Shown here piece by piece: positions 15,310 through 24,690 of a stretch of 64,000 bases of DNA. Each line of letters begins with the position of its first letter. Position 1 is the stretch's first letter. Made by a program: the position numbers and the translations under genes. Source of the DNA: B25-G16 sp964549945 (lineage in GTDB: Bacteria > Desulfobacterota > DSM-4660 > Desulfatiglandales > B25-G16); the NCBI GenBank assembly GCA_964549945.1, contig CAZJXD010000008.1, positions 1-64,000 of the forward strand, written 5' to 3'. Below the pieces are notes generated by a model. The model was not told the origin of the DNA. It saw nothing but the letters and a program-made list of their open reading frames with translations, and made no database searches.

Positions 15310-16902
15310 TTACGTCTTGTTTAATCTCGCATGGATCCCCTTGGTGCGCTGGTAGATATTCAGGAATTCCCTGAATAGCTCATCGTAAATCCGACGATTT
15401 TCGGGATTGGGTGTATAGGTATTCGCGATGGGAATAAGCCCGGGAATCTGCTCGAAGCTGAGAAGCTCAAGGGCAACGGAAGCCAGCAGCGCCGCGCCTC
15501 TAAGGTTTGCCTGTATCGGATCCTTGACCTGCCTGATGGTCCGATCCAACACGTCTGCGTGAATCTGACACCAGACATCGGAATTCGCACCGCCGCCGAT
15601 CATGGTAATTGGGTCCAATCGCCCTTTGATGAACCTCTCCACATACCGTAAAAGCCACCTCGAGTTGTAGGCAACACCCTCGTACACCGCCCTCAGGAGG
15701 TGTTCTCTGGTGGTGGTGAGGGATTGGTTGAATATCCCGGCCCGAACTGAATGATTCTCTATCGGTGTCCTCTCGCCATAGAGCCAGGGGGTGAATATCA
15801 GCTTCTCGCTCCCCGCAGGGACATCCTCCACGATCCTGTCGAAAATCGTCAAGACATTCTCCTGAGGGGCCTCCTTGAGCAACTCATCCCTGTGAAAGAG
15901 GATGTTATCACGAAGGTAGGTGAGGCACGCGCCTGCTGACTCCTGCTCGTTCGCCACGAAATATCTGCCCGGTATTGCGGACGGCAGGGAGGCCATGTTG
16001 TGGAATATATCCGTTTTCTTGAAGGGCACATGGCACGTCAACCAGGAGGAAGTCCCGATGTAGAGGTGAGCCTCGAAGTCCTTCACCGCCCCGGAGCCTA
16101 TTGCCGCTGAGGTGACATCAGGGGCTCCCATCACCACAGGCACCCCCTCGCGCAATCCCAGTTCACTGGCGACCTCCTTCTTGATCGGCCCCAGGATATC
16201 AACGGAGCGCTTGAGCGGCGGAAACTTCTTCCCATCCAGCCCCACCATCCCTATCAGCCGGTCATTGTAGGCGACGTGGGAGATGTTCCTGTTATCGGTC
16301 AGCCAGTGGAGGGCGATGGAATCGTACGATGCGGCGGCTCTGCCGGTGAGCCGCAGGTTGATGTAATCCTTTGGCTCCAGAAACTGTGAGGTCTTCTCAT
16401 AGATGTGGGGATACTCGTTTTTGACGTAGAGGATATGGGCGAGCGGGCCTTTCCCCGAATGCTCGGGCGCTCCCCCTGTGAGCGTGAGCCATCGTAGGAG
16501 CTTGGCGATCCCATAGCCTGCGACCTTGATGGGCCCACCGGTGATCTCCCTGATGTATCCAGCTCCCCTGGAATCCATCCAGATAATAGCGTTCATCAAA
16601 TGAACGCCATTCTCGCCAACCGCCACCGTTCCCGACCACTGTGCGGTGCAGTTCACGGCCACCACGTCCTCCAGGGGTATCGAGGCCCTGCCGAGCACCC
16701 TCTTGGCAGTATCCATGATCGCATCCCACCACTCATCGGGGCTCTGCTCGGCACCTCCATTGGGCAGAAGCAGGAGCGTCGTCTCCTTGAACTCGCTATC
16801 CACCACCTCACCGCCCGAGGATACTACTGCCGATTTTGCACCCGAGGTGCCCAGGTCTATGGCGAGGATGTAGTTCTCGCCGCCCATTGTCTCACCCGTC
16901 AT
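15310..16902 (-). CDS. FGGY family carbohydrate kinase
   Basis: About 530 residues from the internal ATG at 16902, where the usual kinase N-terminus begins after a few residues (YILAIDLGTSGAKSAV); the upstream basic extension is probably not translated. Later motifs include WMDSRG, GAPDVTSAAIGSG, IGTSSWLTC and the adenosine-binding MIGGGANSDVWCQI. The fold resembles xylulokinase. It phosphorylates a sugar or polyol; the exact substrate is not readable. First gene of a two-gene operon with the PLP lyase-like enzyme. Confidence 0.85.
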   Translation of the reverse strand: MTGETMGGENYILAIDLGTSGAKSAVVSSGGEVVDSEFKETTLLLLPNGGAEQSPDEWWDAIMDTAKRVLGRASIPLEDVVAVNCTAQWSGTVAVGENGVHLMNAIIWMDSRGAGYIREITGGPIKVAGYGIAKLLRWLTLTGGAPEHSGKGPLAHILYVKNEYPHIYEKTSQFLEPKDYINLRLTGRAAASYDSIALHWLTDNRNISHVAYNDRLIGMVGLDGKKFPPLKRSVDILGPIKKEVASELGLREGVPVVMGAPDVTSAAIGSGAVKDFEAHLYIGTSSWLTCHVPFKKTDIFHNMASLPSAIPGRYFVANEQESAGACLTYLRDNILFHRDELLKEAPQENVLTIFDRIVEDVPAGSEKLIFTPWLYGERTPIENHSVRAGIFNQSLTTTREHLLRAVYEGVAYNSRWLLRYVERFIKGRLDPITMIGGGANSDVWCQIHADVLDRTIRQVKDPIQANLRGAALLASVALELLSFEQIPGLIPIANTYTPNPENRRIYDELFREFLNIYQRTKGIHARLNKT

Positions 16903-17063
16903 GCTACTCCATGCCAATCTTCTCCGTCTCCCCGCCTCACCCCGTCTCCTGCTCACTTAATAAGGCGGGATCTTCACGCCCTTCTCTACTGCGGTGTCCA
17001 GGGCGATCTCTCCTCGTAATACATGGGTCTCATCATATGATCATCTCCCTCATTTTCCCTCCC

Positions 17064-17663
17064 CTACTGGACGACCTCCAGTCCCTCATCGGTGAAGAGG
17101 AACTCAGGGATGGGGCGGGTGCCGGTTTTGAGGTTCTTCGGTATGAGCTCATAGGTGGTGGGTGAGCTCCTGATATAGATGAAGTCGGCCAAATCATTTG
17201 GCCCGACCTTATCGGCGGGAAGGTAGGTGCCCAGTAAATCAGTCAGTTTAAATGGCAGGATGCCCCCGTTATTGTTCTTGTAATCCCGGATTGCCTGATC
17301 GATTATCATGGCCATCGTCACGTGGTCTTTTGATGGGATGAATTCCTCTGCCTCGGGCTTGGAGAATTGAAAATAATAGAATAGCTCCACAGCCCCGATC
17401 ACCATCCCCACACAGATGATGATGAGGGTCCGAACAATGAACCGTTTCTTCTTCTTACCCTTCTCAAGCTCTTTCTTTTGCTCCTTTGTGGCCTGCTTCT
17501 CCTCAACCATCCCGCTCATCTGCTGAAGGGTGGAAAGCATGGCGCACTCATCACACAGATAAGAGCCGTCTCTCTGGGGCACTGCACATATAGTGCATAG
17601 GAATTTCTTGCACTTCGCACAGATTGCGATCGCATCCTCTTTAGGGTGGTTGGTGCACTTCAT
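17064..17663 (-). CDS. B-box-type zinc finger membrane protein
   Basis: 199 residues. The N-terminus MKCTNHPKEDAIAICAKCKKFLC followed by CDEC near residue 37 forms a B-box-like cysteine/histidine cluster. A charged coiled stretch (EKKELEKGKKKK, about 62-73) leads to one transmembrane helix near 75-97 and a C-terminal domain of about 100 residues (IDQAIRDYKNNNG, DLLGTYLPADKVGPND) that resembles type II pseudopilin-like globular parts. Predicted topology places the zinc cluster in the cytoplasm and the domain outside. Function unknown. Confidence 0.65.
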   Translation of the reverse strand: MKCTNHPKEDAIAICAKCKKFLCTICAVPQRDGSYLCDECAMLSTLQQMSGMVEEKQATKEQKKELEKGKKKKRFIVRTLIIICVGMVIGAVELFYYFQFSKPEAEEFIPSKDHVTMAMIIDQAIRDYKNNNGGILPFKLTDLLGTYLPADKVGPNDLADFIYIRSSPTTYELIPKNLKTGTRPIPEFLFTDEGLEVVQ

Positions 17664-17806
17664 CGAGTTCTCCCTGAAACCTGCATATATTCCGCTGCTG
17701 TATTGCTTAACCGTACTCGCTTCGGCGATGGCTTACGTTCTCAGATGGCCTCCCGAATGTCAAGAACGTTGTGCACAGAGATCCTCCGCCTAACTTGAAT
17801 ATTTTT

Positions 17807-18110
17807 GTAACTACTCACGTAGTCAGACTGAAGCTGTTTAGACTGTCCTTCGACTTTGCTCAGGATGGTGAGCGAAGCCGAACCAAAGGCTTAAAGTGAT
17901 CAGAGGAGTACTATTGCTGAACTTTGTTGAAGAAACATTAGCTTTTGGTACCAAACATGTCTTCAAAATACGCCGTATCCCCGTTATTTCCTAACAGTCT
18001 TCAGCCTATGGTTCGACAAGCCATTCGACACGCTCATGGTCGTGAGCAAGGTCGAACGACTCACCATCCTGAGCATGGTCGAAGGACAACCTATCTACCT
18101 GAGTAGTCAC
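17807..18110 (+). mobile_element. 304-bp MITE, copy 1
   Basis: Terminal inverted repeats GTAACTACTCACGTAG and its mate at 18095-18110, extended by imperfect internal repeats (TGTCCTTCGAC, GCTCAGGATGGTGAG). It is flanked by perfect 8-base target duplications ATATTTTT (17799-17806 and 18111-18118). It differs from copy 2 (53278-53581, opposite orientation) only at 17950, 17954 and 18108. It encodes no protein. GTAA ends and 8-base duplications are known features of IS66-family transposition, which could mobilise it from elsewhere. Confidence 0.92.
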
Positions 18111-18317
18111 ATATTTTTAATAGATATCCTATATTTGTCAAACCATGTTGGGCCATTGCCCTATCGATCATGGATACCCCTTTCAGCGAGAAACCATGTG
18201 CTGATAAATTCATTTCAGCCCTTCAGACCATTTCCCTTGACAGAAGGCCTGGCAATAAGGGACTCTTAATCCACCATCTTCTCGGACTATTTCACCTAAT
18301 TGGGGAGGTCCCGATCC

Positions 18318-19394
18318 ATGAGCAGATTCCTGATCCTTGACATCGGGGCAGGGACCATGGATGTCCTCTTCTGGAATTCCGAAACAGGCCTGAGCTACAA
18401 GGCCGTTGCCAAGTCACCCGTCCTTTCCCTGGCCCAAGAGGTCGCGAGCCTGAAAAACGATTTACTCGTCACCGGATGTGAGATGGGCGGCGGACCCATC
18501 TCGGAGGCCCTGATTCAGAAGGCGAAGGAAACCCAGGTGGTAATGTCCGCCTCCGCTGCCGCCACGGTCCACCACGAGGTGGATAGGGTGCGCTCCTTGG
18601 GCATAAGAGTGACCGATGATGCGGAAGCAGAGGCAATGCGGGGCGACAAGGGCTTCAGCCACCTCACCATTGGCGACCTCGATACAGATAGGCTGAGGCA
18701 CCTCCTCCAGGGATTGGGTGTCTCCTTTTCATTTGATGTGGTCGGCATCTGCGCCCAAGATCATGGAACGCCTCCCAAGGGCGTATCCCACCTCGATTAC
18801 CGCCATGAAATCTTCAAGGAGCGCCTCGACGAAAATCCCCATCCCCATGCCCTGCTCTACAGAAACGATGAGCTCCCCGCCACCTTCACCCGCCTCACCG
18901 CCATCGCACACAGCGCCAAGGCGTTGCCCGTCGATGAGATCTACGTCATGGACAGCGGAATGGCAGCCATTCTCGGGACAACCCTGGATCCCCAGGCATC
19001 GCGAAAAGAGAGGGTGCTTACCCTGGATGTGGCCACCTCTCATACCGTGGGCGCGGCCCTTGAGCGAGGGGAAATCTGCGGATTCTTCGAATACCACACG
19101 CGCGATATAACCATCGAACGGCTGGAAACGCTGTTGCCCCAGCTGGCCGCCGGAAACCTCGATCACGCAGGGATATTGAAGGAAGGCGGGCACGGCGCCT
19201 ACGTCCGAAAGGCCTTCGGGTTTGGGGCCGGGGAGATTATCGTGGCCACCGGTCCCAAACGCGGGATGCTCGAGAACACTCGGTTGCCGATCCTACTGGG
19301 AGCTCCCCTGGGGGATAACATGATGACCGGAACAGCCGGCGTGCTGGAGGCCATCCGCAGGCGTAAGGGACTGGAGCCATTGCTTGATTTTTAA
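18318..19394 (+). CDS. DUF1786 family protein
   Basis: 358 residues from ATG 18318, preferred over 18300 because GGGGAGG lies ten bases upstream. The opening FLILDIGAGTMDVLFW resembles the phosphate-binding loop of actin/Hsp70-fold ATPases, with a second such motif in RVLTLDVATSHTVGAALERG. The long conserved middle (VVGICAQDHGTPP) and the end GPKRGMLENTRLPILLGAPL identify DUF1786. The biochemical role is not known; an ATPase or activase role is an inference from the fold. It is divergent in direction from the DUF1446 operon that lies next to it. Confidence 0.8.
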   Translation: MSRFLILDIGAGTMDVLFWNSETGLSYKAVAKSPVLSLAQEVASLKNDLLVTGCEMGGGPISEALIQKAKETQVVMSASAAATVHHEVDRVRSLGIRVTDDAEAEAMRGDKGFSHLTIGDLDTDRLRHLLQGLGVSFSFDVVGICAQDHGTPPKGVSHLDYRHEIFKERLDENPHPHALLYRNDELPATFTRLTAIAHSAKALPVDEIYVMDSGMAAILGTTLDPQASRKERVLTLDVATSHTVGAALERGEICGFFEYHTRDITIERLETLLPQLAAGNLDHAGILKEGGHGAYVRKAFGFGAGEIIVATGPKRGMLENTRLPILLGAPLGDNMMTGTAGVLEAIRRRKGLEPLLDF

Positions 19395-19468
19395 GCCATG
19401 CTTTTTTTAAAAAAGCTTTTGAATTAGGGCACAGAAGCTGTCAAGTGAAGTATTGCCCTACAAGAAGA

Positions 19469-21487
19469 TCAATAGATAGGCACCTCCATTGACACTAATT
19501 TCATGTGTTGTTGTGCACCAAATACGTCCCTATCTCCGGGAGTGCCTGAAAGAATAGCCCTATGAGCGGTTATTTTTATGGCATGGCATGCCTCGGCGCG
19601 AAAGCTGCCAACCATGAGCTTCAGAGGAATTTGGAGTATTCTAGCAATCGTACGTCTTTCAAAGAGGCCAGAGTCAAGGGCCTGACTGTATTCGTCTTCT
19701 GAATGGAAATAGATTTCATAGGTGATCCGGTTCACACCCGCGTTCTTTGAGCGAATCACGCTGGCCATTTCGATGAGGGGCCTGGATTCAGCCGTTCTGC
19801 CGGGGTGGGCTACCACCTCGACGAGTGCCAGCTTCTCCTCTTCCAGAACTCCCTTGTAGTGTTCGAGCCCGATCGGCCTATAGTCGCCCTGAATCTGTTT
19901 CAGGCGCCGCCAGTTCCGGCCGTCCGCCTTGAAGAGCGCTATCGGAAAGAGGCGTTCCCTAATCAGGGTCTCGTCTTCCAGGAGGTGGTAAATGCTCCAT
20001 GTAAAAGCATCACCTGCATAGATACTTCGAATGGAAGGCTGCGTTTCATCCACAAAGGCTTCAATCCCTTCGAGGCCCTCCTGATGTTTTTCCTTGGCCT
20101 TCTCTACGGTTTGGTCGATGGTTTCAAAAAAAAGGAGGGGTCTATCCCTATCCGCAATGAGAATCTCAATATCGCACCGGTCCGCGTATTTGGCCAACAT
20201 GCTCTGGACCGATGCGTACGCTGTGGCCTTGATTTCGTCCAGTCTCCTCTGGAAAAAGGGATCTCTCGTTCCGCCGATTATCACGCAGATGTATCGCCCG
20301 TGCTCATCCTGGAAATTGATCTCGGATGGCGAGAGGGGGAAGGCCATATTGCCGGCGGTTGATATGCATCCTTCATAATCGAAATGGAGGAAGTGACCTT
20401 TGAGGACCGTGCCGACTGGCTCTACCACGCCTGGTTCGCCACTGGAGACTTTTATCAGAACTCCAATTTCAGAATCCTCCTCTGAAACAGGTGTTTCTTC
20501 GACCCCATTGCGGCCATAGACTATGTACTCAGGTGGAATAGCGTCAAGATTCTTACAAAAGAGCAGAGAGAGAACACGATCCCCCACTCGCTCACTTCCT
20601 TCGAGCTTCACGCTGAGTCGCCGATGGACAAAGCCGCTTTTTCTCAGTCCTGCGGTCTTTGCATCGTGCTGGAAGTATTCGGTCTCCAATAGCGTGAGGA
20701 CTCCTTCCGGATAAAATTGCAGAAGGGGATGGGACTCTTCAAAAAGACTGTGTGCAGCGATGGACTGGATTGTTGTTCTTCGATTTGGGTTGGGGGCAAT
20801 GAAAAGAACGCTCCCGTCATCCTGGAACTCCCCTATAAGGCAATCCATTCCGGAAGATGGCTCTGCAGCCGCGGCGCCACATTCAAGGATGTGAGCAGCG
20901 TGGAAAGCCAATCCTGGATCAATGCCCCGCCGAATGGGATCTGCCGCAAAAATCGCTACATCGCAGGATCTCCCGGCCAGGATCACCTGTGCGCCTTCTT
21001 CAAGGGCTTTGATCAGGGGCGCAATCCCCATCTGCCCCACAATGGCGCTGGTTCGAATCATGGCTTCCGTCAAGGGAGGCATGTGACCCAGTGGCTTCAG
21101 ATCATCGACACATCCGATAATTAGATCGTTGTCCACGTGCCCGCTGATGACCGCGACCCGAACATCCATGAGGGCCTTTTCCTCAAAGATCTCCCTTACA
21201 ATGTCCAGCATGAATTCCAGGTGGGGCGTATCCCCAGCCAGGCCGCAACTACCGATGATAAGGGGACAGCTTTGCTGGAGTGCCGCTTCCAGCATGAGCG
21301 AAAAATCCCGTTTGGTCTGGGGCTTTTCCATGAAAGAGACCCCCTTGCCCAAATAGTAGGGTCCTGGGTCGATGGATCCCGCATCCGCTGCGATGAGATC
21401 GAACCTCTTTTTCAAGGCCTCCCTGAAAGAAAATGCCGGAAACCCGAACCCGAGACCGGCACAGGGGGCCAATATTCGATAAGCCAT
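19469..21487 (-). CDS. DUF1446 (AtuA-like) and DUF4387 fusion protein
   Basis: 672 residues. The N-terminal part (about 1-450) is the DUF1446/AtuA family: ADAGSIDPGPYYLG, IIGSCGLAGDTPHLEF, LAGRSCDVAIFAADP. The last 100 residues from about 571 are DUF4387: MASVIRSKNAGVNRITYEI through DRDVFGAQQHMKLVS. The two are usually separate neighbouring genes, so this is a natural fusion. AtuA family proteins act in terpene and hydroxy-acid breakdown; the exact reaction is not established. Located last in the GntR-TRAP operon, so it probably handles the imported acid. Confidence 0.88.
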   Translation of the reverse strand: MAYRILAPCAGLGFGFPAFSFREALKKRFDLIAADAGSIDPGPYYLGKGVSFMEKPQTKRDFSLMLEAALQQSCPLIIGSCGLAGDTPHLEFMLDIVREIFEEKALMDVRVAVISGHVDNDLIIGCVDDLKPLGHMPPLTEAMIRTSAIVGQMGIAPLIKALEEGAQVILAGRSCDVAIFAADPIRRGIDPGLAFHAAHILECGAAAAEPSSGMDCLIGEFQDDGSVLFIAPNPNRRTTIQSIAAHSLFEESHPLLQFYPEGVLTLLETEYFQHDAKTAGLRKSGFVHRRLSVKLEGSERVGDRVLSLLFCKNLDAIPPEYIVYGRNGVEETPVSEEDSEIGVLIKVSSGEPGVVEPVGTVLKGHFLHFDYEGCISTAGNMAFPLSPSEINFQDEHGRYICVIIGGTRDPFFQRRLDEIKATAYASVQSMLAKYADRCDIEILIADRDRPLLFFETIDQTVEKAKEKHQEGLEGIEAFVDETQPSIRSIYAGDAFTWSIYHLLEDETLIRERLFPIALFKADGRNWRRLKQIQGDYRPIGLEHYKGVLEEEKLALVEVVAHPGRTAESRPLIEMASVIRSKNAGVNRITYEIYFHSEDEYSQALDSGLFERRTIARILQIPLKLMVGSFRAEACHAIKITAHRAILSGTPGDRDVFGAQQHMKLVSMEVPIY

Positions 21488-21635
21488 TGCCTTTATCCTC
21501 CAGAATCCTATGTACAGCTGAAATCCCGGCTACGATTTCAGGCTGAAAAACCGACTACATTAAACATGCGAATGACCCATGGCAACAGGGCCTTTTGGGT
21601 TCTTAAAGGAACCCTGTAAGGTAAGTATGGCATTT

Positions 21636-22925
21636 TCAATCCATCAGAAGTTGCGGTAGCCAGAGACTGAACTGAGGGAATATGATCAAAAGCACAAGGA
21701 GCACAAAAAGGGCTCCCAGAAAGGGCATGATCTCCTTGAACACATGGTGTACATGGGCTTCGGCTTGGGCTGCGCAGAGGAACACAACCATCCCCACCGG
21801 TGGCGTGCCAAGACCAAGCAAGTTCGCCAGAACAGCCACAACTCCCATCTGAGTAAGGTTGATACCCGCTGCAGCGGCCGTCGGCACCATCATCGGCACA
21901 AAGATCACAAAAACGGTAATCGGGTCGAGAAACATGCCGCCGATAAGAAGGACCAGCGCCATGAGACCCAAGATCAGGGTGGGATTGGTGGTGACGCCAC
22001 TGATCCAATCGGCCAGCACCTTGCCTACATTCATATTGCCGATGATCCAGATGAAAAGACCTGCAACGGTAACGATGATGAGAACCTTCGACCCATCGAT
22101 ACCGACCTTGCACATCACCTGCCACAATCTATCGAGACTGAGTTCACGATAGATGAACATGCTCACGATGAGGGCATAAGCCGCGGCCACAGCTCCCACC
22201 TCGGTTACTGTGGCCACTCCGCCCACGAGTCCTACGACCACGATCAAGGGCATCAGCAGCGCCAGTCCGGCACCCATGGTGGCCCGGAAGAGCTCTGTAA
22301 GTCCGACCCACTGTGTGGCCGGATAGTTTCTTGCCCGGCTGATTATGTAGGAGGCGACAAGCAGGAACACACCCATTAATATTCCCGGAATAATACCGGC
22401 GACAAACAGGCGACCAATGGAGGTCATCGCAAACAGGCCGAAAAGGACCAGGGGTATAGAGGGGGGAATCACCGGTCCGATGGTTGCTGATGCAGAGGTG
22501 ACCGCCGCAGAATAATCGCCCGGATAGCCTTCCCGCTTCATGGCCGGAATCATGATCGATCCAATGGCCGAGGCGTCGGCCATAACAGAGCCTGATACGC
22601 CTGCAAAGACCATGCTCGACAGAATGTTTACATGGCTGAGGCCGCCCGGAATAGATCCGAAGCAAGCCCGGGCAAACCTCAGCAATCGATCAGTAATTCC
22701 CCCCGCGTTCATGATCTCGCCCGCCAGGAAGAAGAAAACAATCGCCGCAAAATGATAGTTGTTGAGGCCTTTGATGAAGCCCTGGGTCACGACCATGATG
22801 GGGACATTCGGCCAAAAACCGATGACATAGGCGGCCTCGGCCAGGGCCATGGCAATGAATACCGGTGTCCCCAGGACCATAAAGATAAGCATGACACCGA
22901 AAAGGACCGTAAGCTCCCAGATCAT
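21636..22925 (-). CDS. dctM: TRAP transporter large permease (DctM)
   Basis: 429 residues, about 12 hydrophobic segments typical of the DctM/ion-transporter superfamily, including the conserved AIGSIMIPAMKREGY and IPPSIPLVLFGL segments and the later GGMFLDPITVFVIFVPMMVP. With DctQ and DctP it forms a sodium- or proton-driven secondary importer for organic acids. Its start overlaps the DctQ stop by four bases, so the two are translated together. The next gene downstream is the DUF1446-DUF4387 enzyme. Confidence 0.92.
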   Translation of the reverse strand: MIWELTVLFGVMLIFMVLGTPVFIAMALAEAAYVIGFWPNVPIMVVTQGFIKGLNNYHFAAIVFFFLAGEIMNAGGITDRLLRFARACFGSIPGGLSHVNILSSMVFAGVSGSVMADASAIGSIMIPAMKREGYPGDYSAAVTSASATIGPVIPPSIPLVLFGLFAMTSIGRLFVAGIIPGILMGVFLLVASYIISRARNYPATQWVGLTELFRATMGAGLALLMPLIVVVGLVGGVATVTEVGAVAAAYALIVSMFIYRELSLDRLWQVMCKVGIDGSKVLIIVTVAGLFIWIIGNMNVGKVLADWISGVTTNPTLILGLMALVLLIGGMFLDPITVFVIFVPMMVPTAAAAGINLTQMGVVAVLANLLGLGTPPVGMVVFLCAAQAEAHVHHVFKEIMPFLGALFVLLVLLIIFPQFSLWLPQLLMD

Positions 22926-23398
22926 GCCGTTGCCCCTTGGTTACGAAGCTTGTGACAAAGATCAAGGAACGCGGCGAGTCCGAGGCCTATTGCACCCACG
23001 GGGATAGGGCAATACTTGATGCTCAAATCGACTGCCAGCGTGTCGAGTTCCATGCCGACCATGGTGCTCAATGTTTCCCTGGAAACCCAAAGGAGCGCCC
23101 CGGCAATGATGATTGCGATCACGTCAAAGATCACGGCAAGAACCCTATTACTGCGCTGCGATAAGCGGCCGGTCAAAAAATCCACAGCGATGTGGCTTTG
23201 GGTCAGCCATAGGACTGTCACTCCCAGCCAGGTCATCCAAAGCATGATGATAACAGAGACCTCCTCGACCCATATGAGGGACGCGGAAAAGACATAGCGA
23301 AGGACGACCTGAAGAACGGCCAGCCCTGTCATGGCCATGACGCATGTGCCGAGTGTGGCATTCAGACATCGCACCACGATGTTCCGAAATCGGGTCAT
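22922..23398 (-). CDS. dctQ: TRAP transporter small permease (DctQ)
   Basis: 158 residues from ATG 23398 (ribosome site AGGGAAG seven bases upstream; the longer frame to 23443 uses TTG). Four hydrophobic helices, with the family motifs RYVFSASLIWVEEVS and WLGVTVLWLTQSHIAVDFL. It is the small membrane partner of DctM and overlaps it by four bases. Confidence 0.9.
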   Translation of the reverse strand: MTRFRNIVVRCLNATLGTCVMAMTGLAVLQVVLRYVFSASLIWVEEVSVIIMLWMTWLGVTVLWLTQSHIAVDFLTGRLSQRSNRVLAVIFDVIAIIIAGALLWVSRETLSTMVGMELDTLAVDLSIKYCPIPVGAIGLGLAAFLDLCHKLRNQGATA

Positions 23399-23512
23399 CG
23401 CAAACTTCCCTAATTTATCCCTTGCTCTTGAGAGGCGATCCAATGCGTGAGTGTCCTATGAAGATGGGTCTCTACCTTAACGGAGCGCGGCTTCGGACAG
23501 AGGTCCCGGAGG

Positions 23513-24502
23513 CTACGGCATAGTGTGAATTTTCTGATACAGACCGTTGGGCCAGAATTTGCCATCGAATTTGGCCAGAATCTCATTTACAGGTGCCTGG
23601 AATTTGCCCATATCCGGCTCTACGATGGTGATGCCCTTGGCCTTGGCCTTGTCGTAATATCTCTTCATCATCTGATCGTACGATTCTTGTTCCTGGTCTA
23701 CCATGACCGTGGCCTTCTCCGCCCATGCCTGTTGCTTGTCATCGAGCTTTTTCCAGGTCGTGCCGCTCACGTAAATGCATAGCCCGGAATGCACATAGTT
23801 TATGGGTGTGTGGTATTTCAGAATCTCCATCAGCCCCCTTTCGAAAAGGGTGACGATTCCATTGTCGTCGCCGTCCACCATCCCGGTCTGGAGGGCTTGA
23901 TAGATATCAGATCCTTTCAGGGGTGTAGGGCTCGCCCCCCAGGCTTTCCACACCTCTGCAATAAAAGGAAGGCCGGGAATCCGCATCTTCAGCCCTTTCA
24001 TGTCATCGGGAGACGCAACAGGCCGCTTTACGGTGGAGAGGCTCCGGGGAGCGCGGTCTACAATTATGCCAACGTATCGAATATTGACCTTTTTTTCCGC
24101 GCCGTTGATCATCTCCTTGAACACGTCGCTGTCCAGAAACCTGCGGTAGTGTTCTTGATCCCGGAAAAGGAACGGTGCAAAGAAAACGAAGAATTCCTTG
24201 CATTCCTTCGCAAACATGGGCGACTCAATGGGCATGAACCAGAAGTCGAGCTTTCCCGCGCGCAGTTGCGCCAGAGTCTGCTTGGGGTCACCGAGGAGAC
24301 CCCCGCCGATTACCTCCGTGTGAATTGCCCCCTTTGAAAGGTCTTCAAGGTTCTTGGTAAATTTCACCGCCAAGTTGTACTGTTCGCTGTTCGGTGGAGC
24401 GGGAGACCCCAGTCGCAGATTTAAATCTGCCCCTTGCCCTGACCCTGCGAAAAGGATCAATAGCGCCATAATGCCTAACATTGAAATAGTCTCTCGTGAC
24501 AT
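23513..24502 (-). CDS. dctP: TRAP transporter substrate-binding protein (DctP)
   Basis: 329 residues from ATG 24502, where AAGGAGG precedes the start by six bases; the longer upstream frame is not used. Signal peptide MLGIMALLILFAGSGQGAD, then the periplasmic DctP fold: LRLGSPAPPNSEQYNLAVKF, YQALQTGMVDGDDNGIVTL. The arginine in the segment GLKMRIPG is the usual carboxylate-binding residue, so the ligand is likely an organic acid. First transporter gene after the GntR regulator. Confidence 0.9.
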   Translation of the reverse strand: MSRETISMLGIMALLILFAGSGQGADLNLRLGSPAPPNSEQYNLAVKFTKNLEDLSKGAIHTEVIGGGLLGDPKQTLAQLRAGKLDFWFMPIESPMFAKECKEFFVFFAPFLFRDQEHYRRFLDSDVFKEMINGAEKKVNIRYVGIIVDRAPRSLSTVKRPVASPDDMKGLKMRIPGLPFIAEVWKAWGASPTPLKGSDIYQALQTGMVDGDDNGIVTLFERGLMEILKYHTPINYVHSGLCIYVSGTTWKKLDDKQQAWAEKATVMVDQEQESYDQMMKRYYDKAKAKGITIVEPDMGKFQAPVNEILAKFDGKFWPNGLYQKIHTMP

Positions 24503-24690
24503 TGTCAGCCTCCTTATTTTAGTTTTCATTCCATGCTCCCTCAAGGGAGCTGCTTGGCACACCCTACAATTATGGGAAACTATATTATTGCTGACCTGGC
24601 TTGGCCACACTCCGGACCAACATAAAAGTTTAACGTAATTCAACCAATTTCATGTGGGATCCAATCCTTATGTCAGGATTACCGGAAATC

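Noticed and set aside
18036..18269. 77-codon frame starting inside MITE copy 1
   Set aside because: The reading frame crosses the element end and target duplication and is not kept in copy 2.
19396..19416. Terminator after DUF1786 (GCTTTTTTTAAAAAAGC)
   Set aside because: The stem is almost only A-T pairs and has no GC clamp, so it is weak as a terminator.
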